The notes under the pieces: model-generated
Told to the model about the DNA's origin: nothing
Databases searched by the model: none
What the model saw: the letters and a program-made list of their open reading frames with translations, nothing else
Source: Cereibacter sphaeroides
Lineage (GTDB): Bacteria; Pseudomonadota; Alphaproteobacteria; Rhodobacterales; Rhodobacteraceae
Assembly: GCA_003243455.1 (NCBI GenBank)
Contig: QFQS01000008.1
Span: forward strand, 20,343-84,342
Direction of reading: 5' to 3'
DNA length: 64,000 bases
Program-made: the position numbers and the translations under genes
Shown: piece by piece, positions 44,990 through 53,800 of the stretch
Position numbering within the stretch: the first letter of the stretch is position 1
Layout: every line of letters starts with the position of its first letter

Positions 44990-45207
44990 CCAGTACAGAA
45001 GCCCCTGCCCTCGAGCGCACCATCCCGCCGTCTGAACTCGACATCGGCACGCCTGTCGAATGGATGGTCGATCCGGATCGGCCCGAGACGATCCTCGGGG
45101 TGACCTATGAGTTTAGCCTAACAGGCGAGCGCAAGACCGTTTGGTACACGCCGAGTAAGCGGCGGGCAAAGAAAGCCTTGGTCTTGTCTGAGTTGACCCA
45201 AGCCTGA
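44986..45207 (+). CDS. Small acidic protein coupled to virC2-like gene
   Basis: This 73-residue protein has an ATGA overlap with the upstream gene, so it is almost certainly translated. Its N-terminal half is acidic; the end is basic (SKRRAKKALVLSELTQA). I do not recognise a family; a role with the VirC-like pair is inferred from position only. Confidence 0.65.
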   Translation: MTSTEAPALERTIPPSELDIGTPVEWMVDPDRPETILGVTYEFSLTGERKTVWYTPSKRRAKKALVLSELTQA

Positions 45208-45325
45208 TTGAGTTTGGCGCGGCGCGGCTTGGCCGCCGTTTGTTTCCGGACTGGCTTTCGCGACTGCCCGCTGGGGCAACGAAGAGACCCGGCGGCTTGC
45301 GCCACCGGGTCTGATCTGTGGGGTG

Positions 45326-45730
45326 TCAGCCCGCGAACTGATCCTCGCGGTCGACCAGTTCGGGGTCTTCGCCTTCACCTGCCTTCGGGCGGCTCAGGAA
45401 GTCGACCTTCTCCGCGATGATCTCGCAGCCGTAGCGGTCGACCCCGGCGGCATCGGTCCACTTGGTGTAGTGGATGCGGCCGTGAACCATCACCTTCATG
45501 CCCTTTTCGCAGTGCTCGGCGACCGTCTTGCCGAGACCGTTGAAGCAGGTGATGCGGTGCCATTCGGTGTCCATCACGCGGTAGCCGTTCTCGTCGCGCT
45601 GGACCCGACCTTCGGACAGGCGCGGGCGCGAGGTGGCGAGGGTGAAGTTGGTGATCTTGGTCCCGCCCTGGGTGGTGCGGACTTCCGGGGACTGACCGAT
45701 GTTGCCGGCGAGGATGACGATGTTCTGCAT
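45326..45730 (-). CDS. ssb: Single-stranded DNA-binding protein
   Basis: This 134-residue SSB has an OB-fold (IVILAGNIGQSPEVRTTQGG, TEWHRITCFNGLGKTVAEHC, GMKVMVHGRIHYTKW). The C-terminus ends DREDQFAG instead of the usual DDDIPF, so docking of host SSB partners may be altered. GGAG precedes ATG 45730. Plasmid SSBs coat the transferred strand in the recipient. Confidence 0.93.
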   Translation of the reverse strand: MQNIVILAGNIGQSPEVRTTQGGTKITNFTLATSRPRLSEGRVQRDENGYRVMDTEWHRITCFNGLGKTVAEHCEKGMKVMVHGRIHYTKWTDAAGVDRYGCEIIAEKVDFLSRPKAGEGEDPELVDREDQFAG

Positions 45731-46464
45731 TTTGTAGCTCCTGTATCTGGCTGAAGGGACCATCCCTTCGACAAGACCCGAATGAAGCCTGTCGGCTGAG
45801 GCTTGCACGGTGGCCCTTCTGCCACCGGAAACCCCCGAAGGGCCGGGGTGGTGCGGGCAGGGAGCGGCACGCGACCAACACGGCCGGGCCCTGAGAGGGG
45901 TTGCGAGCCAGAGGCCGAACAGGCTTAGGGGATTGTCCGTCGAAGGGAGGTGCCTGAGCCGGGATCACGGAAAGCGGCAGGGCAGAACCGCTCAAACGTG
46001 CAAACGGCAGTGTCAGGCTTAGGGAGAAAGAACCCGGAAAGAGGGAGGTGCCATATCAACGACAGCGCACATGATCGCATGGGGCCGCTCCGCTGATAGA
46101 GGGTCATTGCGGCGCGAATGTCGCGGTGGGACCGGCCGAATGTGACGCCGTCCTTCGTAGGTCTCAAGTCTGTGCCGGAGTCTGCGATCTGATGGGCATG
46201 AAGATGATGGCTCGGGCGGGCCGTTGCGCCAAAGTCCGAGGCCGCTTTAGGGTTGGCAGCAAGATGCGAAATCTTCGCAGGAGGGTTGACGCACGCAATC
46301 CGCATGATGCGAGAAGATGTGCACTGACCGATCGCTAGGTTCCGCAGAGACGCGCGCGGCCTGAAAGTTTGATCTCCTGCTAGACCGATCGCCGCGCAGG
46401 ACTTCAGAGGTCTTGAACCAATCGACGACATACTGCACAAGGTAGAACAAAAAGGGAGCAGCGC
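45731..46464. other. 734-base region between ssb and the restriction-modification pair
   Basis: No frame here has family-like sequence. It must carry the ssb promoter (minus) and the methyltransferase promoter (plus). I see no controller-protein gene, strong hairpin or repeat. The change in base composition toward 46.3 kb suggests the left boundary of the inserted restriction cassette. Confidence 0.4.
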
Positions 46465-47637
46465 ATGTCGAATACCAAATTGCGGACATCGGTTGAGCTG
46501 TTCGCTGGTGCGGGCGGTCTCGGAATCGGGCTTTCACAAGCTGGGTTTGAACCGCGCGAAGTGGTCGAGTTCAATCGGTGGTGCTGCGACACCCTGCGGC
46601 AGAACCATTCAACGTTGTCGAAACTCGATGGGTCCTGGCTGATCCACGAGGGGGATGTGCGAAAAGTCAATTTCCAACATTTAGAAGGCAAAGTTGATCT
46701 GGTTTCAGGTGGGCCGCCTTGCCAACCCTTCTCCCTTGGTGGCAAACACCGCGCATACAATGATCACCGCGATATGTTCTCCGAGGCCGTCCGCGCTGTG
46801 CGTGAGATCAAGCCCAAAGCTTTTGTCTTTGAGAACGTGAAGGGCCTCTTGCGAGCATCCTTTGCTGCATACCGAGAATATATCGAACTGCAAATGCAGC
46901 ACCCTGAAGTGGTTGCTGCTGATGGTGAAGACTGGGCAGATCACCGGGCGCGGCTGGAACAGCACCATAGCTCCGGAAACCGTGACGGCTTGAACTACAA
47001 TGTGGTCGTTCAGCTCCTAAACTCGGCAGATTACGGCGTGCCTCAAAAGCGGGAGCGAGTTGTGTTTGTTGGCTTCCGTAGCGATGCAGGGATCTCGTGG
47101 TCTTTCCCACGAGCAACGTGCACTCAAGAGGCGCTTGTATGGGATCAGGTATTTGGATCGTATTGGGATCGGCACGCAGTTAGAAAAGCTGATCAACGCC
47201 TCGACGGTCGCGCCGCATTGATTGCGAAGCGCCTTTCTCGCGACGAAAAACCGGCGGATGCGGCTTGGAAAACTGTTCGGGACGCTTTCGTGGGGCTTTC
47301 AGACCCCGAGAAAAAGCCAAGCCGGGACATGAACCACATTTTCCAAGATGGTGCTAAAGCCTACCCTGGGCACACTGGCAGCTATATCGACGATCCTGCA
47401 AAAACACTTAAGGCTGGCGTGCATGGGGTGCCCGGCGGAGAGAATATGGTTCGGCGAGCCGATGGTTCGGTGCGATATTTTACAGTTCGGGAAAGTGCTC
47501 GTCTGCAAACATTCCCCGATAATTATCGGTTCCACGGCGCATGGACAGAATGCATGCGCCAACTCGGAAATGCTGTGCCGGTTGAACTTGCGCGTCAAGT
47601 CGGCGTGAGTGTTGCCGAACATCTGAAAGCCGCCTGA
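46465..47637 (+). CDS. DNA (cytosine-5)-methyltransferase of a type II R-M system
   Basis: This 390-residue m5C methyltransferase has motif I ELFAGAGGLGIG, motif IV GGPPCQPFSLGG with catalytic cysteine, motif VI FENVKG, motif VIII QKRERVVFVG, and motifs IX-X (RESARLQTFPDNY; QLGNAVPVELA). The gene is followed in a TGATG overlap by an Eco29kI-like nuclease gene; if the pair follows that family, the target would be CCGCGG. That specificity is inferred. Confidence 0.92.
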   Translation: MSNTKLRTSVELFAGAGGLGIGLSQAGFEPREVVEFNRWCCDTLRQNHSTLSKLDGSWLIHEGDVRKVNFQHLEGKVDLVSGGPPCQPFSLGGKHRAYNDHRDMFSEAVRAVREIKPKAFVFENVKGLLRASFAAYREYIELQMQHPEVVAADGEDWADHRARLEQHHSSGNRDGLNYNVVVQLLNSADYGVPQKRERVVFVGFRSDAGISWSFPRATCTQEALVWDQVFGSYWDRHAVRKADQRLDGRAALIAKRLSRDEKPADAAWKTVRDAFVGLSDPEKKPSRDMNHIFQDGAKAYPGHTGSYIDDPAKTLKAGVHGVPGGENMVRRADGSVRYFTVRESARLQTFPDNYRFHGAWTECMRQLGNAVPVELARQVGVSVAEHLKAA

Positions 47638-48479
47638 TGTCACAGCCTCCCGTTCTGAAGGCCGCCGCTGCGGCCGCCGACAAGCTTGACGAGTTGCGTG
47701 CCGCGACAACCGGTGTCGAGCTTACGGCACACGCACGGCGCAGGCTTATCTCCGCAATATCGGCGATGCAGAACCGAATTGACGCAATTGGGCGGTCAGT
47801 CGATGAAATCGGCCTGCCGGATGCCTTCTTCGACCCTACGGACCCACGCCTCGTTGGCTACTTCGTCGCCTTGGCGCTGGTGGCCCAAGAACGAAAACCG
47901 CTGGCATCGATCGGCAGGTTCTACGGGTCCGGTGTTTATGCGATCTACTACATCGGTGACGAAGAGCTTTATCGCCCAATCTCGAAGACCGAAACGCCAA
48001 TATATGTTGGAAAAGCAGATCCAGACGGCCAGCCTAAGACAGTGATTGATCAAGGGACCAAGCTTGCAGATCGTCTCAATGAGCACAGCAAGAACATCGA
48101 CAAAGTCGAAGGAATCAACCTTAACGATTTCGAATGCCGTGCACTCGCAGTTCAAAGTGGATATCAGGCGTCAGCAGAATCTCACTTAATCAAGTTGTTC
48201 CGTCCAGTGTGGAACAACGAGACAAAGATCCTGTTCGGTATTGGCAAACACGGGGACTCCTCCAAGACACGCGCGAATAACAAATCGCCTTGGGACACAA
48301 TCCACCCCGGCAGAGCGTGGGCAACTGACAATCGGGAAGCAAAGAGTGTTGCCGCGATCAAAGAAGACGTTGCTGCGCATTTCACAACAGCACGACTTTA
48401 TCACACGACAAACGATGTCTTCGCCGCGTTTGTGGCCGCTATCCGGTCAGAAGATCGAATAGAGTCTTCTGAAGGCTGA
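47637..48479 (+). CDS. Eco29kI-family GIY-YIG restriction endonuclease
   Basis: This 280-residue nuclease has the GIY-YIG motif as GVYAIYYIG, followed by PIYVGKADPDG, then a conserved arginine (LADRLNEHSKNI) and a glutamate (SAESHLIKLFRPVWN, also matching Eco29kI). Size is near that of Eco29kI (about 214) plus an N-terminal helical extension of about 60 residues. It follows its protective methyltransferase by a one-base overlap, so methylation is produced first. Confidence 0.87.
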   Translation: MSQPPVLKAAAAAADKLDELRAATTGVELTAHARRRLISAISAMQNRIDAIGRSVDEIGLPDAFFDPTDPRLVGYFVALALVAQERKPLASIGRFYGSGVYAIYYIGDEELYRPISKTETPIYVGKADPDGQPKTVIDQGTKLADRLNEHSKNIDKVEGINLNDFECRALAVQSGYQASAESHLIKLFRPVWNNETKILFGIGKHGDSSKTRANNKSPWDTIHPGRAWATDNREAKSVAAIKEDVAAHFTTARLYHTTNDVFAAFVAAIRSEDRIESSEG

Positions 48480-48493
48480 TCAGGAATATTGAA

Positions 48494-48513
48494 AAGGGGG
48501 CTCACGCCCCCTT
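48494..48513. terminator. Hairpin between R-M and DUF2493 genes
   Basis: AAGGGGGC (48494-48501) and GCCCCCTT (48506-48513) pair perfectly around TCAC. On the minus strand the stem is followed by TTTTC, so it is a Rho-independent terminator for the DUF2493 gene, whose stop codon lies in the loop. It could also act for the convergent restriction gene, which ends 14 bases away. Confidence 0.75.
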
Positions 48514-49437
48514 CTCGAACTTCAGGACCGGGATGCCCAGCTTTTTGGCCTTGTCGGCGAGGTTTTCCTGGATGCCATTGCCCGGGAAGACGAGAACGCC
48601 CACCGGGAGCACGTCCAGCATTGCGTCGTTTCGCTTGAAAGGCGCGGCCTTGGCGTGTTTGGTCCAATCGGGCTTGAAGGCAACCTGTGTGACCTTGCGG
48701 GCTTCGGCCCATTTGGCGGCGATGAGTTCGGCCCCTTTGGCGCTACCACCGTGCAGAAGAACCATGTCGGGGTATTTGGTCTGGACCTGATCGAGCTTGG
48801 CCCAGATCAGGCGGTGATCGTTGAAGTCGGTCCCTCCGGTGAGGGCGATCTTGGTGCCTTGGGGGAGCATCACTTCGGTTTCGGAGCGGCGCTTGGCGGA
48901 CAGGAAATCGCGGCTGTCGATAAGTGCCGCAGTCAGGTGCTTGTGGTTCACCATCGAGCCAGAGCGTGGTCGCCAGGTAGAGCCGCTATGAAGCTCGAAC
49001 GCCTCGGCGCTGCGGTCGCGGAAGGCTTCCAGACAATGCCGCCGTTCGACAAGGCTGGTGCCTTCGGCTGTCAGGCGCTCAAGCTCGGTCGATTTCACCT
49101 CGGAGCCGTCCTGTTCGCGCTGCAGGCGGTGTTGCGCCACTTCGTTGTCATCGAGCAGGCGCTCAGTGCGGGCGGCGGCGCGGTGGAAGAGGTTGACCTG
49201 GCCCCAGAGCAATTCTTCGAGGTCGGGTTCCATGCGGGTGTCGCCAAGGGTTGCGACGAGGGCATCGAAGATATCGCTGACTGCGTCGATGAGGCGCTCG
49301 GGCTCCGGCATCGGGCGCAGATCGACCTCGTCCTGGAAGGCACGGGTGCCGTAGAGCTGAAGCTCCTGAAGCGCCCAGGCGGTCTGGGAAAGGGCGGGGC
49401 TGCGGTCGAACTCTTCGCTCTGGAATTGGGTCGTCAT
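48502..49437 (-). CDS. DUF2493 (YspA/SLOG-like) protein
   Basis: This 311-residue protein has a helical N-terminal half and a C-terminal Rossmann-like SLOG domain: IALTGGTDFNDHRLIWAKLD, LLHGGSAKGAELIAAKWAEA and GVLVFPGNGIQENLADKA. The GGSAKG and PGN loops would bind a nucleotide-like ligand. SLOG proteins are common on plasmids and in conflict systems, possibly as nucleotide sensors. ATG 49437 has GGAGG upstream. It is preceded by the palindromic region at 49510-49653. Confidence 0.8.
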   Translation of the reverse strand: MTTQFQSEEFDRSPALSQTAWALQELQLYGTRAFQDEVDLRPMPEPERLIDAVSDIFDALVATLGDTRMEPDLEELLWGQVNLFHRAAARTERLLDDNEVAQHRLQREQDGSEVKSTELERLTAEGTSLVERRHCLEAFRDRSAEAFELHSGSTWRPRSGSMVNHKHLTAALIDSRDFLSAKRRSETEVMLPQGTKIALTGGTDFNDHRLIWAKLDQVQTKYPDMVLLHGGSAKGAELIAAKWAEARKVTQVAFKPDWTKHAKAAPFKRNDAMLDVLPVGVLVFPGNGIQENLADKAKKLGIPVLKFEKGA

Positions 49438-49797
49438 GGTCTTTTGCCTCCGGCTGCTCAGGCCCGCGCGACATCCCGCGCGGCCTTCATGGGCTGCGAA
49501 AGCCGTGGGAGGGGACGCCCCTTCACCCCCTCTTTGGGGCCGGAACGCATGTGGAGGAGGACGGGGGGCGGCTGATTTGCCTCGCGATGCAAAGGCGGGG
49601 CGAGCCCCGCCGGCGGAAATCAGTTGCCCCCCGTCCTTGAAGGGGCGGCCCCTTTGACGGCCGCCTGCCCATCTTTTGAAGGACGTGCGGGTGTTGGGTG
49701 GGTTCGACAGCCGGGAAGTGGGCAAAAACGCGACCCAGTTCCTCTAGCGATGCTTGACCCCTGCCCTGCGCCCTGACTGCCGTTGCGCTTTTAGAGT
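49438..49797. other. 360-base region with a cluster of inverted repeats
   Basis: No gene. The interval between the Toprim gene and the DUF2493 gene contains an extended inverted-repeat structure (49510-49653) described separately. It could form a structured leader RNA on the DUF2493 transcript or serve as a DNA site such as an origin. Confidence 0.5.
49510..49653. repeat. Nested imperfect palindrome, about 144 bases
   Basis: Outer arms 49510-49525 and 49638-49653 match as inverted repeats with one mismatch in 16. Inner arms 49559-49578 and 49617-49636 match with two mismatches in 20. The centre holds a perfect hairpin, GGCGGGGC-GA-GCCCCGCC (49594-49611). All arms therefore nest in one structure. 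Its function is unknown. Confidence 0.75.
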
Positions 49798-50829
49798 TCA
49801 GATCGTCAGCCGATGCTGATCCTTAGGGTCGATCTGCTGGGCCAGATGCTGGCGCAGCGCCTCAACGCCGTGGGCACGGAGATCATCGTTGAAATCCCCG
49901 AGCTGCGGCTCGAGCACCCTTACGGCAATCCCGGCCTCAGTTGCTCTGGCGGTTAACCTTTCCGCCGCACGCTGCCCTGCCGGATCGCGGTCGATGGCGA
50001 TGTAGAGGCGCTGCAATCCATCCGGCAACAGGACAGCCCCGAGGTGACCCGACGAGAGCGCCGCCCAGACGGGTAAAGAAGGTGCCGCCTCGCGTACAGA
50101 AAGCATGGTCTCGATGCCTTCCCCCAGCACGAGGGTTTGATCTGCGGGAGCGATCCTGACGGCATTGCCGAGTAGGTGACCCATGGCCCGGCGCGGTGTG
50201 TCGACAGCCGCCTTGTCCTGTCCGTCAGGTGCCAACCAAGTACGATGCACACCCTGCAATGCCCCTGCCTCATCGGTGACCGTGGCGATCATCGCAGGTC
50301 TGGGAACAGGCTTGGTCTGGCCGTCATCCCGATGCCAGCACATCGGGTGGAAGCGCAGGGCCGCGCTCGGCACCGCTTGGGTGATGCCTCGGGAGCGCAG
50401 GTAGGCTTCTGCCAGAGAACCCGCCAAAGGCAGCGAAGCCGCAAACAAGCGCGCCGCTGCTGCTGGCGTACCCGAGGGGGATTTTCGGCTGCGCGGGGAA
50501 TTGGCATCTGGGAGAACCGGTTGCGGACGGCCAAGGTGCGCGCGCGCCTCGGCAAGAAGGTCGGGAAAGCGCGTGATCCCCGTGCGCTCGCGAATGATGT
50601 CGAGGAGATCACCGTGTTCCCCGGTTGCGCTGTCGGTGAATTTCCCGGCGGCACCCGGCCCCGAGACGGGGCCGGTCAACCTGACGAACAGCGAGCGGCC
50701 TGGATTGTTCTGCAGATCGCCGACCATCCAGTAGGAGCCTTCCCGCCTCCCGGCGGGAAGATAATGGCGGCAAACGCTTTCGGCATTTTGCGAGAGATCC
50801 CGCAGCAGATCTTCTGTTTCCAATGACAT
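49798..50829 (-). CDS. Toprim-domain (DUF7146-type) primase-like protein
   Basis: This 343-residue protein has an N-terminal zinc-less primase-like region (CRHYLPAGRREGSYWMVGDL) and a Toprim domain with LVLGEGIETMLSV (catalytic Glu) and LYIAIDRDPAGQRAAERL (DxD). This matches plasmid/phage Toprim primase-helicase relatives. It begins 11 bases after the Strawberry-notch gene stop, so the two form an operon, probably for replication or establishment of the element. Confidence 0.85.
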   Translation of the reverse strand: MSLETEDLLRDLSQNAESVCRHYLPAGRREGSYWMVGDLQNNPGRSLFVRLTGPVSGPGAAGKFTDSATGEHGDLLDIIRERTGITRFPDLLAEARAHLGRPQPVLPDANSPRSRKSPSGTPAAAARLFAASLPLAGSLAEAYLRSRGITQAVPSAALRFHPMCWHRDDGQTKPVPRPAMIATVTDEAGALQGVHRTWLAPDGQDKAAVDTPRRAMGHLLGNAVRIAPADQTLVLGEGIETMLSVREAAPSLPVWAALSSGHLGAVLLPDGLQRLYIAIDRDPAGQRAAERLTARATEAGIAVRVLEPQLGDFNDDLRAHGVEALRQHLAQQIDPKDQHRLTI

Positions 50830-50840
50830 GGCACACACGA

Positions 50841-53800
50841 TTAACAACCTTTGCGTGCATGTAGACCCTGGATGGGGAAACGTGCAAGCAGCTGATCGAG
50901 CACTTTCACACCGCCGGAATCGGTCGGACAGAAGAGGCGCAGCTTCCAAGCGATGATTTCCGAGAAAAAGCCATCGGCCTTGAGCCGGTCCTTCTGCGCT
51001 TCCGTGAACCCGGAGAGCTCGATCCGGTTCACCCCCATGACGCGGGACCGGTGCAACTCCATCCCTTCAGCCAGCCGCACCACGGTCTTGCCGTCCAGAA
51101 CGAGGGCATGGACCTGCGCCGCCGTGAGCTTCGGCGCGTCCTCTGCCAGCGTGGTCGCGACCCACGCGGGCGAGACACGGCGGCCGATGATGCGTTGACC
51201 GTCATCGGTTTGCAGCCGGTAGACGCGGGTTTCGTCCTGCGGCAGCTGCTTCCAGATCGGCAGCAAGAGGCCCGCCACGATGTGGAGCGTGGCTTCCGAG
51301 AACTCCGGCACTTCAGCCAGTTCCGCAGTCCAGGCGGCAGCGAAGGCGGCGCGATCAGCTTCCAGCCAATGAGTATCGTCCATGATCTTCGCCGGGACCG
51401 TACTGGCGTCAAGCGGGCGGATCAGGCGCAGGCGGGGCTCGATGGTGCCGTCATCCAGCATCAGGCTGGTGGCGGGCACCTGCACGGCTGCCCGGCCCGA
51501 GCGGCTGTTGACCAGCAGCCGGGTTTTCGGATCGTCCAGCCAGTCCAGCGCATCGGCGAGGGAAGTCGGCGTGTTGCGCCGCTTCTCCGTGATGGTGAGG
51601 AGCTGGGTTTCTGCACCGGAGCCGGGATGGCTGTAGATCACCCGTGCATTCGTGACGCGGAAGCTCTCGGCGCGCAGCGTCTCGAGCCCGAGGTCATAGA
51701 CCCCGGCCGCGATGGCGCCCTCGATCCGCTGATCAAGAAGGTCTTCGAAGGCAGCGAAGAGCACGGCTTGCAAATGAATCGTCAGCGCCAGCAGGCGATT
51801 GAGGAAGGTTGTGATTGGGGGCAGGTCATCCTTCAGCCCGTTGTCATCAGTCAGGCTGAGGCCGGTGGCATCCTCGAAGGCCCCGAGTGAACAACCCGCT
51901 ACATCGCCGCGATAGAGGCGGCGATAAAGCTGACGCAGTGCGTCGCGGGCATAGGGGCTCTCGAGGTTGTCCTCGGGGCGGAACAGCCCCTGCCCGCCGG
52001 TCTGGCGTTGGCCCCGCGTGATCGCGCCGAGCGTGTCGAGGCGGCGCGCGATGGTGGAGAGGAACCGCTTCTCCGCCTTCACGTCCGTGGCCACCGGCCG
52101 GAACAGTGGCGGCTGCGCCTGATTGGTACGGTTGGTGCGGCCAAGGCCCTGGATGGCGGCATCGGCCTTCCAGCCCGGCTCCAATAGGTAATGGACCCGC
52201 AGACGCTGGTTCTTCGCTCCAAAATCAGCATGATAGCTGCGCCCCGTGCCCCCGGCATCGGAGAAGATTAGGATCCGCTTCTGGTCATCCATGAAGGCGG
52301 CGGTCTCGGACAGGTTGGCCGAGCCAGCCCGAGATTCGACCACAAGCCGCGCGGCATGCCCTTCGCCTTTGCACACGATGCGGCGCGAGCGACCTGTGAC
52401 CTCGGCCACGAGGTCGGTGCCGAAACGCTGGACGATCTGGTCAAGCGCCCCCGGCACGGGGGGAAGCGAGGCGAGCCTTTCGATCAGGGCGTCGCGACGA
52501 CGGGCAGCATCCCGACACTCGACGGGCTGGCCATCGCGGAACACGGGCCGCGACGACAGTTTGCCCTCGCTGTCGGTGAAGGGCTCATAGAGCTGCACCG
52601 GGAAGGAATGGGCGAGGTAATCGAGGACATATTCCCGCGGGGTGATGTCAACGCGGATGTCGTTCCACTCCTCGGTCGGAATCTCTGACAGGCGGCGTTC
52701 CATCAGCGCCTCGCCTGTAGAGACAATCTGGATCACCGCTGCATGGCCAGCCGCGAGATCGGCGTCGATGGCAGCGATCAGGGTGGGGGTTTTCATTGAG
52801 GTCAGAAGATGGCCGAAGAAGCGCTGCTTGGCAGACTCGAAGGCCGAACGCGCGGCGGACTTGGCCTGGCGGTTCAGCGTGCCGCTGGAGCCAGTCGAGC
52901 TGGCCGGGCCAGTGATGTTGGCGGCCTCCATCGCGGCGGCGAGATTGTTGTGGATGATGGCGAAAGCCCCGGCATAGGCATCATAGATAGCACGCTGCTC
53001 TGGCGTCAGCGCGTGTTCGAGCATCTCGTATTCGACGCCGTCGTAAGACAGCGACCGCGCGGTGTAGAGGCCGAGGGCGCGGAGATCTCGGGCCAGCACT
53101 TCCATGGCCGCGACTCCGCCCGCTTCGATGGCCTCGACGAACTCGGCGCGGGTCGCGAATGGGAAATCTTCGCCGCCCCAGAGGCCAAGCCGCTGTGCAT
53201 AGGCGAGGTTGTGAACCGAGGTCGCTCCGGTGGCCGAGACATAGACCACCCGCGCATTCGGCAGCTTGTGCTGCAGGCGCAGGCCTGCCCTGCCCTGCTG
53301 CGAGGCCTCAGTGTCGCCACGCTCGCCCTTCGAGCCGGCGGCATTGGCCATCGCGTGGCTTTCATCGAAGATGATGACACCATCGAAGTCTGCACCCAGC
53401 CAATCGACGATCTGGTCGACGCGGGATTTCTTGGCCCCGCGTTCTTCCGAGCGCAGCGTCGCATAGGTCGTGAAGAGGATGCCTTCGGTCAGCGGGATGT
53501 CGCGGCCTTGCGCGAAGCGCGACAGGGGTGTCACAAGAAGACGCTCTTGCCCCAGGGCCGACCAGTCGCGCTGCGCATCCTCCAGCAGCTTGTCGCTCTT
53601 CGAGATCCAGAGCGCCTTGCGGCGGCCTTGGCACCAGTTGTCGAGGAGGACCCCGGCCGACTGTCGGCCCTTGCCCGCTCCAGTGCCATCGCCGAGGAAG
53701 AAGCCGCGACGGAAGCGGACAGCGTCCGCGGCATCGTCAGGTGCTGCCGAGACCATGTCACCGGTCTCATCGACAAACCAAGACCCGGCGAGATGTGCAG

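Noticed and set aside
48655..49575. 306-residue plus-strand frame opposite the DUF2493 gene
   Set aside because: Antisense shadow; the SLOG motifs and terminator support the minus-strand gene.
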